A stretch of 64,000 nucleotides of DNA. Source: Bradysia coprophila (lineage: Eukaryota > Arthropoda > Insecta > Diptera > Sciaridae). The DNA is taken from contig NC_050738.1 in the NCBI RefSeq assembly GCF_014529535.1, positions 558,001 to 622,000 on the forward strand, written 5' to 3'. Every line of letters starts with the position of its first letter. Positions within the stretch are counted from its first letter, which is position 1. A program made the translations under genes and the position numbers. Positions 38,340-49,800 of the stretch are shown in pieces. The notes beneath the pieces are model-generated. The model ran no database searches. It was not told the DNA's origin and worked only from the letters and a program-made list of their open reading frames with translations.

Positions 38340-39599
38340 CTGTTATGGAATATTATGTGCACTTACTGGCCAAGGTTACCTCGACTCAGCAACACTGGTT
38401 ACATTGTCGGCAATGGCTTCGTGGGCGACGTGGGTACACTTAAAAAGTCCATTCAAAAACGTTGAAAAAGTGTTTTCGGATGGATCGCCGACCGGGACAA
38501 TGCCTAGTGTACTGGTAGTACTCGACCTCCTCTACAACCTCATGCCAAAAGCTAAAGTTAATAATTTGTCTCTCAGGAAATAAAAGTCAAAAACCAAAAT
38601 GTCGAACTTTCGATGTTAGAAAACCTCGACAGACACACCTTTTGGACCATCGGTTTCTTTGGCAGTTTTGTAGAGTTTTTAAAGCTCTACATCCTGCTAG
38701 AACATTGTTTTCAAAAATACTCTTAACTTTCCGAGTTATGACCATTTGAAAGTTAAAGTCGTCCGGTGGGACTTCTTCCCGGGCACCTTCGGATCCATCA
38801 ACAATATGCCTGGACTTAGTTTTCAATGATCTACGTTTTCCGCACACAGGCTATCGCGACCCTTAAAATTCTCAAAATTCGATACGCCCTATTGGATAAG
38901 GATATCAGCGGAACATTACCACAGTCGACTTCATAATGCCTTGAAGTACTGGATCGATTACAAATGATGCAATTGTTTGAGGTATGGTCGTAGACATAAG
39001 TGATTCCGGAAAACGTTGCAACATTTCAATTGACTCAACAGTAACACAACTTGGTATCGATTCCTTGATGGGTGTGGAGTGTGGACCCAGACTAGAGAGG
39101 AAATTTCGAACAAAATTACGTAAAATATGTGGTCCCAACATGAAATACGAAATGTTTGGTAGTATGTGTTTGTCCTCTTAATAAAGTGGGCAAATTCAAC
39201 TATCAAAAGCGTCAACGCGTACATGGTGTAAAATCGTACGAAATGTGTATCTTTTCCACACTGATGTTGAGCGTTGGGGACACATTTTATCCTACGAAAT
39301 TCCAGTCTAAGGGTCTGGAAATACGACAAGTTGTTGAAGGAGACTACGATATAACATTCACTTCGCAAGAACTTCGATCACTCGCTCTCAGTCAAAAGGT
39401 TCATCTGCAAATTCGTAGGAGCAACTTTGATGACGTCTCATGGATGCCTCTGCTGATGGACGGGTTCGTCGATTCCGGAACGATGGAATTATTTTCAACT
39501 GATTCAGTTGTAAAAGCAAACGATCTATCGGTCAGTGATACCAAAGTTTTAATCATTCCTGGCTTTTATAGTTCTGTTCTATACAGACCTCTATCGTAA
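38340..39599 (+). pseudogene. Fatty acid synthase fragment (KR end and ACP), interrupted
   Basis: Scattered pieces of an animal fatty acid synthase remain. Around 38420-38530 are words like NGFVGDVGTLKKS and VLVVLDLLYNLM, resembling the end of the ketoreductase domain. At about 38988-39080 an acyl carrier protein piece reads ISIDSTVTQLGIDSLMGVE, with the phosphopantetheine serine. It resumes at about 39319 as LEIRQVVEGDYDITFTSQELR and runs to a stop at 39599 before the thioesterase. The ACP is split by about 237 bp absent from the second copy (43490-43770). The lack of one open frame and of the other domains marks it as a broken partial copy. The 38600-38850 stretch is unrelated inserted DNA. 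Confidence 0.55.
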
Positions 39600-40029
39600 C
39601 TTTTAAGAATTGTATCCAGCGTTCATTTTGCAACATAATGTAAACAGTCCTCGATGAAATCGTACATGTTCAACATGTACTCCAACTGTTCAACAATATG
39701 GACACTAAACATATTTTCTGATCAAATCTTTGCTGTGTGTGTGAGAGCTGCGGGAATGGACCAAGTAAACCATCTTTCAAAAAGATTGCATAGCATTCAA
39801 AGACTATTCTTGTAACCAGAGCGTTATGTGAATGTCTTATGTAGACTATCATTGACTTAAGTAAGCATCAAGCAAGAACGAATTTTCAGACATTTTCGTA
39901 ACACTTTCCTTTGCGCTGTAACTTCGTAAAATAACAACAATTTCACGTTTCTGATTTAGTTTTATCCATTTCCATATTTCCTGACGACTGTCTTTCTAGC
40001 GAACCCTCATTCACAACAGACTGAACACT

Positions 40030-40163
40030 TTAACACGTAGGGGTTAATGCTCGAAAGTCAAATTTTTGATTTTTATATATTTATTTGGAGGTATTCCTCG
40101 ACTCCATTAGCACTTTCCGGAGTGCCTAAAGTTGACAAGTCACAATAACTGTCAACGTGTTAA
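40030..40163. mobile_element. Small inverted-repeat element, copy 1
   Basis: The ends are TTAACACGT and its inverse ACGTGTTAA. The inside contains TTATTTGGAGGTATTCCTCG and AGCACTTTCCGG. A more complete, fully palindromic relative lies at 57552-57723. A hAT-like element (40167-41303) is inserted at its right edge. Confidence 0.65.
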
Positions 40164-40166
40164 GCT

Positions 40167-41303
40167 CAGGCGTCCCACTTGTCCGAAATGTCCAAAATTT
40201 TCTTCAAGATCTGACCGGATTTAAATATTGAAATTTACAAAAGACTCTAAAAAAAATCGCCTACGGCGCGCTTGATGCATTTTTCAATTATAATTTCCGT
40301 GTACCAATTCTTTGTCTTAAATTTTATATCAGCATAGATGAGGGAGTAAATTAATTTTACGTACAACCCTTTGAATTATTTGAATTAAGATTCGTCATTC
40401 GCTAATTAAATAAGTGTTTTACTAAAAACGATTTTAATTTGATTAAATCGTTACTGAATTTGGTAACGTCACAATCCGAGCCTCCACATAGATATTTTAA
40501 TAATCGATGAGATAGACACGCTCTCCTGGTTTCTTCAGGATAACTTTAACTTCTGAAGGCAGTCAAATTCAAAAAACTCTGCATCCCATATTGACAAATT
40601 TTCAAAGATTTTTTATTCAGTAAGGGAACTATCGATATTGTCGATTTTTTTTAAGTTTCTTGGAACTAAATAGAAAATTTGCCTGCCCGTGGCATGGCGT
40701 ATCGAACTTCGAAAAGTAGAAATACGACTGATATTTTGAACTAGTTCTTGATTTTTCCCTTTAAAAATACATGCAAAAATCACAAAACTCTGAAAAAACA
40801 CAAAACTGAAAATATGTCGGTTTTCAGAATTCCGCGAGTGTAGTACAAAATTTTTGGAATTGAAGTTGAGGGTAGTCTGTGGTAAAAAATAGTATGTTGC
40901 CTGGAAGTTCAACTAGTTTTATATGAAGAAAGCCGTTCTAAAATTTTTTCTTTCTTTTTTAAATATTTTCAGCCAGGTTTCAGTTAACCCTCAAATTTAA
41001 CAATACTTTTAGTGAAACATTTTTCAAGTCCTATATACCAGTTAATGATCAATTCATGTCACGTCAAAATAAACTCCAAACAAATTTTTGAGTTTAGAAT
41101 TTGTCACCAAATTCTGCTGATATAAAATGTTGAAATTTGGTGAGGGAATGATTTTAAATGTCTCACAGACATTTCCTATTGCGATTCTTTAGTGAAAACT
41201 GGAAAACATTTGTCCGAAATTTTTTCAGAAAATGTCCGAAATTTTATACAAATTGTCCGAAATGTCCGAATTTCGGACAGGGCAAAATTTAGTGGGAGGC
41301 CTG
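40167..41303. mobile_element. 1.1-kb non-autonomous hAT-like element with 8-bp TSD
   Basis: The ends are CAGGCGTCCCAC and GTGGGAGGCCTG, imperfect inverted repeats of the CAGG type seen in hAT transposons. Perfect 8-bp duplications GTTAAGCT flank it (40159-40166 and 41304-41311). Subterminal words TGTCCGAAATGTCC occur near both ends. The interior has no transposase; the 99-codon minus-strand frame at 40613-40912 matches nothing I know. Confidence 0.85.
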
Positions 41304-41786
41304 GTTAAGCTGAAATTTTAGGATATTTTCGACATTTTTAGAGCTTTTTATTCAAATATTTCCCTTCTCTGATCTCAAATTTCTTCAAATTTTATTCTCT
41401 TTCCTAGATTTCGTTGAGACCTTTCAAAAGAACCCGCATTTGTTGAATTTAGATTCCTTTTAGATGAAATATGAGGAAATGTGTGTACATAATCATAGCA
41501 CTGCTTCTAGCACGAACACTCATTTTTCCAACGTCAAAAAGCCTCCAAATTTTCGAAGCAGAGCTGTGAACGAAATACGCAAGGCACACTGAGTGATTTG
41601 ATTTTGGACTTCCAAATTTTGTAAACAACGGTTGTGTGGTTGCTAGATAACTGCCTTGGGTGAGTCAATTAACTAACTTCGATGAGTTTGATTTTTTCTT
41701 CTATCTAATCAAAAACCATTACGTCTTTCGTTTTAAAAATTTATTACCGTCAACGCTAAGATAACAACAATAACAAAGTCACTAGT
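41304..41786. other. Gene-free stretch after the hAT-like element
   Basis: AT-rich and non-coding, running into the pirin 3' end. No feature is visible. Confidence 0.35.
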
Positions 41787-42698
41787 CTACCTTCTAGATG
41801 GTTTCAGCAAAACTTTTCCAATTTCCGATTCCCAACCTGGTGCTTTTTCAAACCCATTCTTCCCATTGCGATAATCATCGAAAGCTTGCGTTATTTCCGT
41901 TTGTGAATTCATTACGAAAGGACCGTGTTGTACAACCTTTTCACCGATCGGTTGTCCGGATATTAACACAAAACTTGAGCCTTCTTCACCAGCGTATACA
42001 ATAACGCCATCTCCATATTCATTCAGAGCAACCGTGTTATGAGCTTCAATGAATTGGCCAGTGCTACAATTTTCAACTTTTATTTTTCCACTGAGAACGT
42101 AAATGAAGGATGTCCAATTAACAGGGATGTGGTGTTGTAGAACCGTGTTCGGTTCCATCATAAAATGAGTGTAATGGATCGGTGTTCTGGTGTAAACTTT
42201 TGATTCAACACCGAACGCATTTCCAGCAATGACGATGGCAGTGATTCCATCTTTTTTGACTGTCGTTATTTCGTCGGCCTTCAATTCTTGATAAGCTGGT
42301 TCGCACATCTTATCTTTGGAATGCAAATTAACCCACAGTTGAAGTCCATGACCAACTCCACTTCCAAACGGCATTTCGGAATGAACAATTCCCCTTCCTG
42401 CAGTCATCCATTGCAAAGCTCCGGGTTCAATTGTCCCTTTGTGACCACAAAAGTCTTCATGCTGAAATGAACCTTGGCTGGTCGGTAGCACGTACGTTAC
42501 AGTTTCGAAACCTCTATGTGGATGATCAGGAAATCCGGATACTGCTTCCGATGAAGACTTAAACTCGTCCAACAATAGAAACGGATCGAAATTCTTCAGC
42601 TCTGGACGACCAATACTTCGTCTTACTCGTGCTCCTCTTCCTTCTGATTGTTCGACAGAAAGAACAATTTTTGAAATGCCGCGGGACTTAAAACTCAT
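41787..42698 (-). CDS. PIR: Pirin, bicupin iron protein
   Basis: A single exon of 303 residues, about the length of human pirin (290). The N-terminal cupin holds the full metal site: His59 and His61 in DHPHRGFETVTYV, and His106 and Glu108 in GRGIVHSEMP, aligned with human His56, His58, His101 and Glu103. A second cupin with WTSFIYVLSGKIKVE follows. Pirins bind Fe(II)/Fe(III); the human protein is a nuclear redox-sensing cofactor of NF-kB, and several pirins have quercetin dioxygenase activity. The ATG at 42698 gives the conserved start. It lies intronless between two broken fatty acid synthase fragments; its intronless form could reflect retroposition or intron loss, but the frame is intact. 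Confidence 0.95.
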   Translation of the reverse strand: MSFKSRGISKIVLSVEQSEGRGARVRRSIGRPELKNFDPFLLLDEFKSSSEAVSGFPDHPHRGFETVTYVLPTSQGSFQHEDFCGHKGTIEPGALQWMTAGRGIVHSEMPFGSGVGHGLQLWVNLHSKDKMCEPAYQELKADEITTVKKDGITAIVIAGNAFGVESKVYTRTPIHYTHFMMEPNTVLQHHIPVNWTSFIYVLSGKIKVENCSTGQFIEAHNTVALNEYGDGVIVYAGEEGSSFVLISGQPIGEKVVQHGPFVMNSQTEITQAFDDYRNGKNGFEKAPGWESEIGKVLLKPSRR

Positions 42699-43489
42699 TT
42701 CTTGTTAGTCTGATTTCATGGAATGACTTAGTGTCGTTGTCGTATGTAGATGTTGATGGACAGGTGTAATCAAAAAAATCTCAACGATCGAAGCGTTGAC
42801 GTCACTCACCGGTTTTAATAATTATATATCTCCGACCTTGAACTTTGCAAACAAAGATCCGTAAACGTTTTCCTCAGTCGTTTTCTCTACTATTACATTA
42901 CATTGAGCCAATATTTGTTCGTAAACGAGTGACACTTTTATCTTATCAATCAATTTTGATGTTTTATCACGAAATGTTTGGTTTTCCAACAGTCTGTGTC
43001 GTTCTACAGTGTTGTAATCGGACGGTATTTCTATGGAGACGATTCAAATAAAACACTAGAGAGAAGTTTCGACTTTGACGACTTATTTCGGGTATTCTCT
43101 CATTTTCTTCTTTCTTTTTATGAACATTCATAGGTGGTTACAGATTCTGAGAACATACGATCAAATAACACAGCCAACACTAATGATCGAATGAATTAGA
43201 TCGTTAGAATTAGCTCAAAAATATAAAAGAACACGTCGAAAATGCATGAATCCACTCAAATTAAACAGGAACCTTCCCTTGCCTACCCTTCGTTTATTTT
43301 CGTAATAGTTGTGAATAAGCGCCCGGGTATTTTTTTCTTTTTTCCTAAAACAAAGTTATCAATGAATGTTGAGGAAAATAAGAAAAATCCAATTTCAATT
43401 TCCAAATACGATTTGTTTCAAAATTTGAAATTCGAATGGAACATTACTTATGGAAATAATGGAAGTTCGCGACAAAAGGTCAATTTCAA
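42699..43489. other. Gene-free stretch upstream of pirin
   Basis: No gene is supported. It probably includes the pirin promoter. Frames at 42845-43051 and 43242-43547 have no family signature. Confidence 0.35.
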
Positions 43490-43770
43490 TTTCAACGTAA
43501 TTTCGTATCGATTCCTTGATTGGTGTGGAAATAAGGCAAGTTGTTGAAGGAGACTATGAATTCATTCGCAAGATCTTTGATCAGGTACTCTCAGTCAAAA
43601 GGTTCATCTGAAATTTCGCAGAACAATTACATTTTTGTGGCCTTCGCCGTCGAAACGATGGGAACTTGGTGCACAGAAGCCTTGTCGCTAGGAAACAAAA
43701 TCGGCTCGAAATTAGTCGAATACAGTGGAGACCGTCGGGCAAGAGAATATTTCTTCCAAAGAATATCTAT
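43490..43770 (+). pseudogene. Second fatty acid synthase ACP fragment
   Basis: The DNA from about 43501 reads, across frames, IDSLIGVEIRQVVEGDYE and then words like SQDL and SVKRF, matching the ACP piece of the fragment at 38988-39420. Here the ACP sequence is continuous at the point where the other copy carries about 237 bp of extra DNA. The frame shifts soon after, so it is non-functional. Both fragments lie on the plus strand with pirin between them, suggesting a segmental duplication. Confidence 0.55.
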
Positions 43771-44418
43771 AGCGATATAACGTGCGAACGCTGCCTGCAT
43801 AATGGGCTCCATAACATCGTCGACTAGGTTGTATCCTCAAATCATGTAAACCGAATAATTCAAATAATTCACTGACTCGTACGACTGCGGCTGTACATAA
43901 TTTAGAAACTATACGAAAAGGTAGATGATACCGTGTACGAATAGTGTATGTAAAATTTGTATCTCATGAGCGGAGCGAGCGACAAAAATCTATTTTAAAT
44001 TTATTTTTCAATTTATGTAAGTGTTCATTTGAGTTCATTTTCAGGTCCCTTATTTGACGTTTCGAAACTGAACCGCTCCTGCCTGGTTTATTTTACTCTG
44101 CCGTGACAAAACTATTCGAGTAGAGAAAGTGAGTCTAGAATTTCCAATTTAAAGGTACATTCATAATGACACTAATGATGTATGTAGTGTCATTGCAAAG
44201 CTGAGACCATTTACGATCAGCGGAAATCGTTTTTTTTGTATTTTCGTTGGGTTTCCGAAATAGTCACTTTTTTACCCATTTATTCAACTGCTCATATCTC
44301 AGGGTGGATGAATTTAGAACGAAATGAGCCGCTATTGGCCCCGGAAGTACATGTAATTACCTTTCTAATGACACAAGAGACGAATCCCTCGAAGTAACTT
44401 GCTATGTTTCATTTACAG

Positions 44419-44520
44419 CAGGGCTTATTTTTGGTATTTTTTTTTACAAATTTCCAAATTAATCAAAATTTTCAAAAATTTACCAAAATGACCGAAGAAA
44501 ATTACCAAAAATTGGCCCTG
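44419..44520. mobile_element. 102-bp hAT-like MITE
   Basis: The ends CAGGGCTTATTTTTGGTA and TACCAAAAATTGGCCCTG are inverted. Flanking 8-mers ATTTACAG and ATTTACGG match at 7 of 8 positions, fitting an old target duplication. Positions 44005-44107, just upstream, are the half copy of the 11924-12127 MITE. Confidence 0.75.
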
Positions 44521-44683
44521 ATTTACGGTGGATTATTTTTATCTACAATATGAATGCGAATGTGAAAAATGTAAAGACTACTAAACTACTCATACAAGCG
44601 CACTAAATTTAGTATTGAACTTGGCTCGGTCAGCTTAATATACAGATTGTTCTACAATTAAATTTACCGGAAATATTAAAAGG

Positions 44684-45645
44684 ATGTCTAAAAAACCGAG
44701 ACAATCCCACAATTCGAAATCAAAATCTTTCTTTAATATACTAGCAGCAATCATTTCGTCAGTAAGATCATTCATATTTGCTTTGTCGTATCCAAAAGCA
44801 GCTGAATTATCTTATATCGCCACAATTACGCCAACGAAACAAGAATTATTCGCGGACATTGACACCATTACTCCGTCTGATAAAAATCAAATTAAAATTT
44901 TGGAGATAGGAGTTGGACCTGGTAAGACAATCATGAGTAATCAGAAGCACTTATGTGCCTTTTAAACTATTCGTGAATCCAATTTTAGGTTATAATCTGG
45001 ATTTTTATCCCAAACAATGTCGATTAATTGCTCTTGACAAGAATCGATATTTCGAAGATATTTTGCGTAAAAACTTACAGAAGGTATTGTGCCACTTAAA
45101 TAAAAATTTGAATTCTACTTTAAGATCTTGTTTAAGAACTTTCTATTGTAACAGCATCCCGGAATTATTTTGGAAAAATTCGTCACTGAATGTGCGGAAA
45201 ATATGACCTCGATACCTTCAAATAGTGTTGACGTGGTCGTTTCATCCAATGTACATTGTAGTGTCGACAACAGTCAAAGTGTTTTAAAAGAAATAAGGAG
45301 AGTGTTAATACCAGTTAGTAACAAACGATTCTTGATTCAAAAGTTTGTTCCCGCTTTTAACATTTCACATTTCGGTTATAGGGTGGACGTTATTACTTCT
45401 TCGAACATGGGCTTGATGAGCCACATACTAGCCGCTACAAATGGCAAAAATTTGTGAATAAGACTCGCTTGTGGGCGTTGGCTTGGCACGGATGTATTTT
45501 TACTGACTTTGAACCGGAGCTATCGAAATTCGGACTTTTCAAATACAAAGGCAAGCGTTACACGATACCGAACCAATCAATGGTCAATTTTCCAGTTTTT
45601 CTGGTATCTTCGCATTACGTGGGCTGTGGAATAAATGAGAAATAA
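44684..45645 (+). CDS. METTL7/TMT1-type membrane-anchored methyltransferase
   Basis: Four exons in phase: 44684-44921, 44989-45083, 45155-45313 and 45382-45645, about 251 residues, close to human METTL7A/B (244). An N-terminal hydrophobic anchor (FFNILAAIISSVRSFIFAL) is followed by the seven-strand methyltransferase fold: ILEIGVGPGYNLDFYP (motif I, SAM-binding), LIALDKNRYFE (acidic end of strand 2), NSVDVVVSSNVHCSV (motif IV) and LKEIRRVLIPGGRYYFFEH (the PGG created by splicing). The C-terminal part keeps the family pattern. Mammalian members sit on the ER and lipid droplets and methylate thiols (TMT1A/TMT1B). The glycine-rich motif reads GVGPG instead of GCGTG, still compatible with activity. 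Confidence 0.92.
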
Positions 45646-45907
45646 ATGTGAAAAGAGTAAGCTAACTATGACGTGTTGTCATTTAATAAAAGGATTTTTA
45701 GAAAAAAAATCTAAAGAATGATTTTAGGATAGTTTCACCGTAAAAAAAATATTCTAGGGAGGGAGCCAAATGATTTTTTGGTTGTAAACGTTCTCACAAA
45801 AATGGTCCTTATCAACTGCACTACTAGAAACACTGTGGGAAACACAAAGAGTAATTTTTACATCCATTATCATTGATAAAGTGGGGCAATATTTGTGACG
45901 ATTGTGA

Positions 45908-46308
45908 TCAAAAGTTGGTCTATTACATCTGTCAAAGTGACGTTTTAAACGTCAAACCAAAATTTTTATGCCAAATAGTTACGAAGTCGCTTATTTTTCA
46001 TCAATTATATCAGTGGAATAGACTTATACAGTGTTTAAGGAGAGCGATTTTTGACCACTTTGTTTAAACTGGTCTCGGGGTCACACGTCAAAATGAGAGA
46101 AATCACATACAAATTTAAACTGGGCTCACCTCTCAATTTCTTTTTTCATTGATGAATATTTGACAGCTGACCCCGAGACCAGTTAAATTTAACTCGTTTT
46201 CGCTCTCCTTAAACACTGTATAGAAAAATAAACGATTTCGTAATTATGTAGCTAAAAATGCTTGGTTTGAAGTTTAAAACGTCACGTTGACAGATGGAAT
46301 AGACCGAC
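45908..46308. mobile_element. Palindromic element with a nested MITE in its loop
   Basis: Arms 45908-46020 and 46225-46308 are inverted relatives: AAAGTTGGTCTATTACATCTG and TTTTAAACGTCAAACCAA-like words on the left, their inverses on the right. The loop contains a separate TA-flanked element at 46029-46218. Neither codes for protein. Confidence 0.7.
46029..46218. mobile_element. 190-bp Tc1/mariner-like MITE
   Basis: The ends CAGTGTTTAAGGAGAGCG and its exact inverse CGCTCTCCTTAAACACTG are flanked by TA (46027-46028 and 46219-46220). Inner words GGTCTCGGGGTCA and TGACCCCGAGACC are also inverted. It is nested in the loop of the larger palindrome. Confidence 0.85.
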
Positions 46309-46848
46309 TTTTAATACTAACTGTCACATTTAGACACGTTTGAAAATTTGAAGAAAATGGAAATGATGCGAGATGAAATCGATGAAATAGAGTCAGAAAA
46401 TTCTATTTAGATTTTTCTACTTCGTGTTCAAGCATTCAGAATTTTAAGCTAGACAAATGAGCGTCACAGTAAATTTTAATAGAATGACATGCGTCACTTT
46501 AGCTTTGATGTATCTGCTTTTAGCAGTAAAAGTTAGATTTAAGTCGTGGATTTAGTGTTTCCCAAGCTTTGGTGTTTCCATTTTTAATTCGCACAATTTA
46601 ATTTCGAAATTCGAATTTTAGCCACCAAAAATGGTAGTTTCAAAAATATACGCCATCAGCTGGTATTGACATTGATGACATTATACGAAGAAGAAAAGGG
46701 ACAACACCATTTTTGTCGAACAGAACCACAAATATCAGCTGTGGATACACGTGCATTTGACTAGCAAAATATAGAAAGAAAATATCAAGTTCGTTCCGCA
46801 CAATTTTCTTTTCTTTTTCACTTTCATTGGTTGCAAAAACCATTCAAA

Positions 46849-49800
46849 ATGGCACAACATTCGTGTCATCTGGACCTAACGAATTTCCGTTTCAATATTT
46901 TTACCCCGGCGGAGACCGAACTGTTAAGTGTTGCGAAAATCGAAAATGACCATTTGGTGGATGCAGCCGGTTTTCCCATTCCGGGTGGTTTATACGATCC
47001 TGCAATGGGTAACTACGAAAATTAAGTTTGTGGAAAATTGCGGTTGCATCGTCAACATTTATGACGTTTTCAGGACCGTACGATTATGATTCCGGATCAT
47101 GCCAAACGTGTGGCAACTCATTTGTGGACTGTGTTGGTCATATGGGACACATTAAATTGTGTAAACCGGTCTACAATCGAATTTTTGGTCGAGCCGTTTA
47201 CAGTATCATGCGAATGAGCTGTCTGCATTGCTTCAAGCTGCAGTTGCCAGGTAAATAAGACAAAACGTTCCAGTGAGACTTGTCAGCTGTACTCTGACTG
47301 CAATTCAGCAATTTGGTTTAATAATTGAATTTCCTTGTCAGATGAAGAAATTGAAATCCTTCGACTTCAACTACGGCTCACCGAATTGGGATACGTTCGT
47401 GAATCGCAGGAACTTGAAATAATGAAGGCATCGCTGATGATGTCCTCTGCAGAACGGGAAAATAAAGTCGCGGAGTATGAAGCTCTCATCGAGAAAAGTA
47501 AGATGATACGAATGTCGACCGGACAGCGCCTTACTCATAATCATTCTTATACAATTTCCATCACTCAGATCAACCGAATCCGGATTGCCGTACAAAAACA
47601 ACCGAAGAACAACGAATGTCACTTGTTAATCCGGTCATTCTAAGCCGACCTAAGTCGAAAAATTGTATTCACTGCAGACAGGTGTTGTCTACCTTTAAAT
47701 ACACACAGAACAGACTGATACGCAGCGTTCTCAAAGCGGAACTACAACAGACTCTCGGGTAGGCAGTGACATTTCACCTCTACCTCGAATTATTAAAAAA
47801 AAGTTTAATTTTGCTCCTTATGATGTAAACAGTGTCGAAGCTGCCCGAGCAGCAGATGTGCCAGTGCTACCAGAGGAGTGTCGAGATTATCTACGCAACA
47901 TCTACAAACAAAATCCGGACTTGTTAAACCTTCTCTTTCCATCATTGAAGGCTCACAATAAATTACCGCATCCTGTTGACATTTGCTTCACGGACATCAT
48001 TCCTGTGACACCAATCAACACACGACCGGTAAATTTGTCGCATTTGGTGCCAGTTTTTCCAGTTGTGTGAACGACTCAATTTCAGCAACTGAAAGTCGAA
48101 GGTGGCCGTACCACTAAGCACCACGAACAGACGCAGATGTACATCAACATTATTTTGGAGAATTCAACGTTAAAATTGATCATGGACCAGGCGGACAAGT
48201 TTGCAGCGGAGAATATACTGAACGAGAAAATGTTGAAGGCTTGGCAGAAGTTGCAGTCGTGCGTCGACCAGTTGTGGGACGAGAAAATGGGATTCGAAAG
48301 AGGTTTCAAGGGCTTGAAACAGGTTGGTATTTTGAAGAGCAAATGGAATGGCATTTCATAACCACTCGCGCATTTACAGTTAATCGAGAAGAAGGAAGGA
48401 ATCATTCGGATGCACATGCTCGGAAAGCGCGTCAACTTTGCGGGGCGTACGGTCATTACTCCAGATCCCTACATCAATGTCGATGAAATCGGTATACCCG
48501 AAGTGTTTGCCAAACAACTAACGTATCCGGTTCCCGTGACAGAGTGGAATGCCGATGAGCTGCGTAAATACGTGATTAATGGTCCAAACGTGCATCCAGG
48601 GTGAGTAACTCCCGAAACTACAGTTGAAATGCTTAGTAAAAAATTCCAAAATCGTCGCCTTCAGCGCCAAATTCATCGAGGAAGGAAGCAGCAACAAAAT
48701 AATTCCCGGTCACAGTAAGGCTGTACGGGAGAGTATGGCAAAAACACTTCTCGTCAGCAATGGACCGAAAGTCGTTCATCGTCACTTGTTGAACGGCGAC
48801 ATTCTACTGCTAAATCGTCAACCATCCCTGCATCGGCCGAGTATAATGGCGCACAAAGTGAAAGTAATGAAACACGAGAAGACGTTGCGTTTGCACTATT
48901 CCAACTGCAAGTCGTACAACGCCGATTTCGATGGAGACGAAATGAATTGTCACTGTCCGCAAAATGAACTGGCTAGAAGTGAAGCTTACAATTTGGGTAA
49001 AGGACTGACTTTTCGACTGGTTTTTTGAGGACTTTTTTTTGTTACATTTTTGTCTCTTCACCTTCCAGTCAATGTGGCCAATAATTTTCTGGTGCCCAAA
49101 GATGGTACACCGTTGGGAGGATTGATTCAAGATCATGTAGTTGCTGGCGTTAAAATGACAATGCGCGGACGGTTTTTCAATCGAGAGGACTACCATCAAT
49201 TGGTGTTCGTTGCACTTAGCCACATAAAACGAGACCTGGAATTGTTACCACCAGCGATCATTAAGCCGGTTGCTCTATGGTCTGGCAAACAGATTTTATC
49301 GACGATAATCAAAAATATTTCGCCGAAGAACAAGGGAATCAATCTCAAATCGACCATCAAGATCACGTCACGCATGTGGGAGACAAGTGAACCGCGTGAG
49401 ATGTTAGCTGGTGGCACCAGATTAAGGGACAATGAAATGACGGAAACGGAAGTGATTATACGTGGTGGGGATATTGTGGCTGGTGTCTTTGACAAAACAC
49501 ATTTTGGTGCCACACCACACGGTCTGATTCACTGCATGTACGAGGTAGGGGTTTCGGTTGTTCGGTTTTTATTTTTCAAAATTTGAAATTTTCATTTGCT
49601 TTCCTACAGTTGTATGGCGGGGCGGTGTCCAGTCAATTGCTTTCATCGTTTTCGAAATTATTCACTTTCTTCCTGCAACGGGAAGGTTTCTCGCTAGGCG
49701 TGCACGATATATTGGTGACGCCAAAGGCTGATAAGAAGAGGAAGAAATATTTGAAGAAAATCGAAAAGGTAAACGGTTGTCGATGCGATGCCATAAATTC

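Noticed and set aside
38587-38847. An 86-codon minus-strand frame inside the fatty acid synthase fragment
   Set aside because: The DNA looks like a dispersed repeat inserted between synthase pieces; the peptide matches no family known to me.
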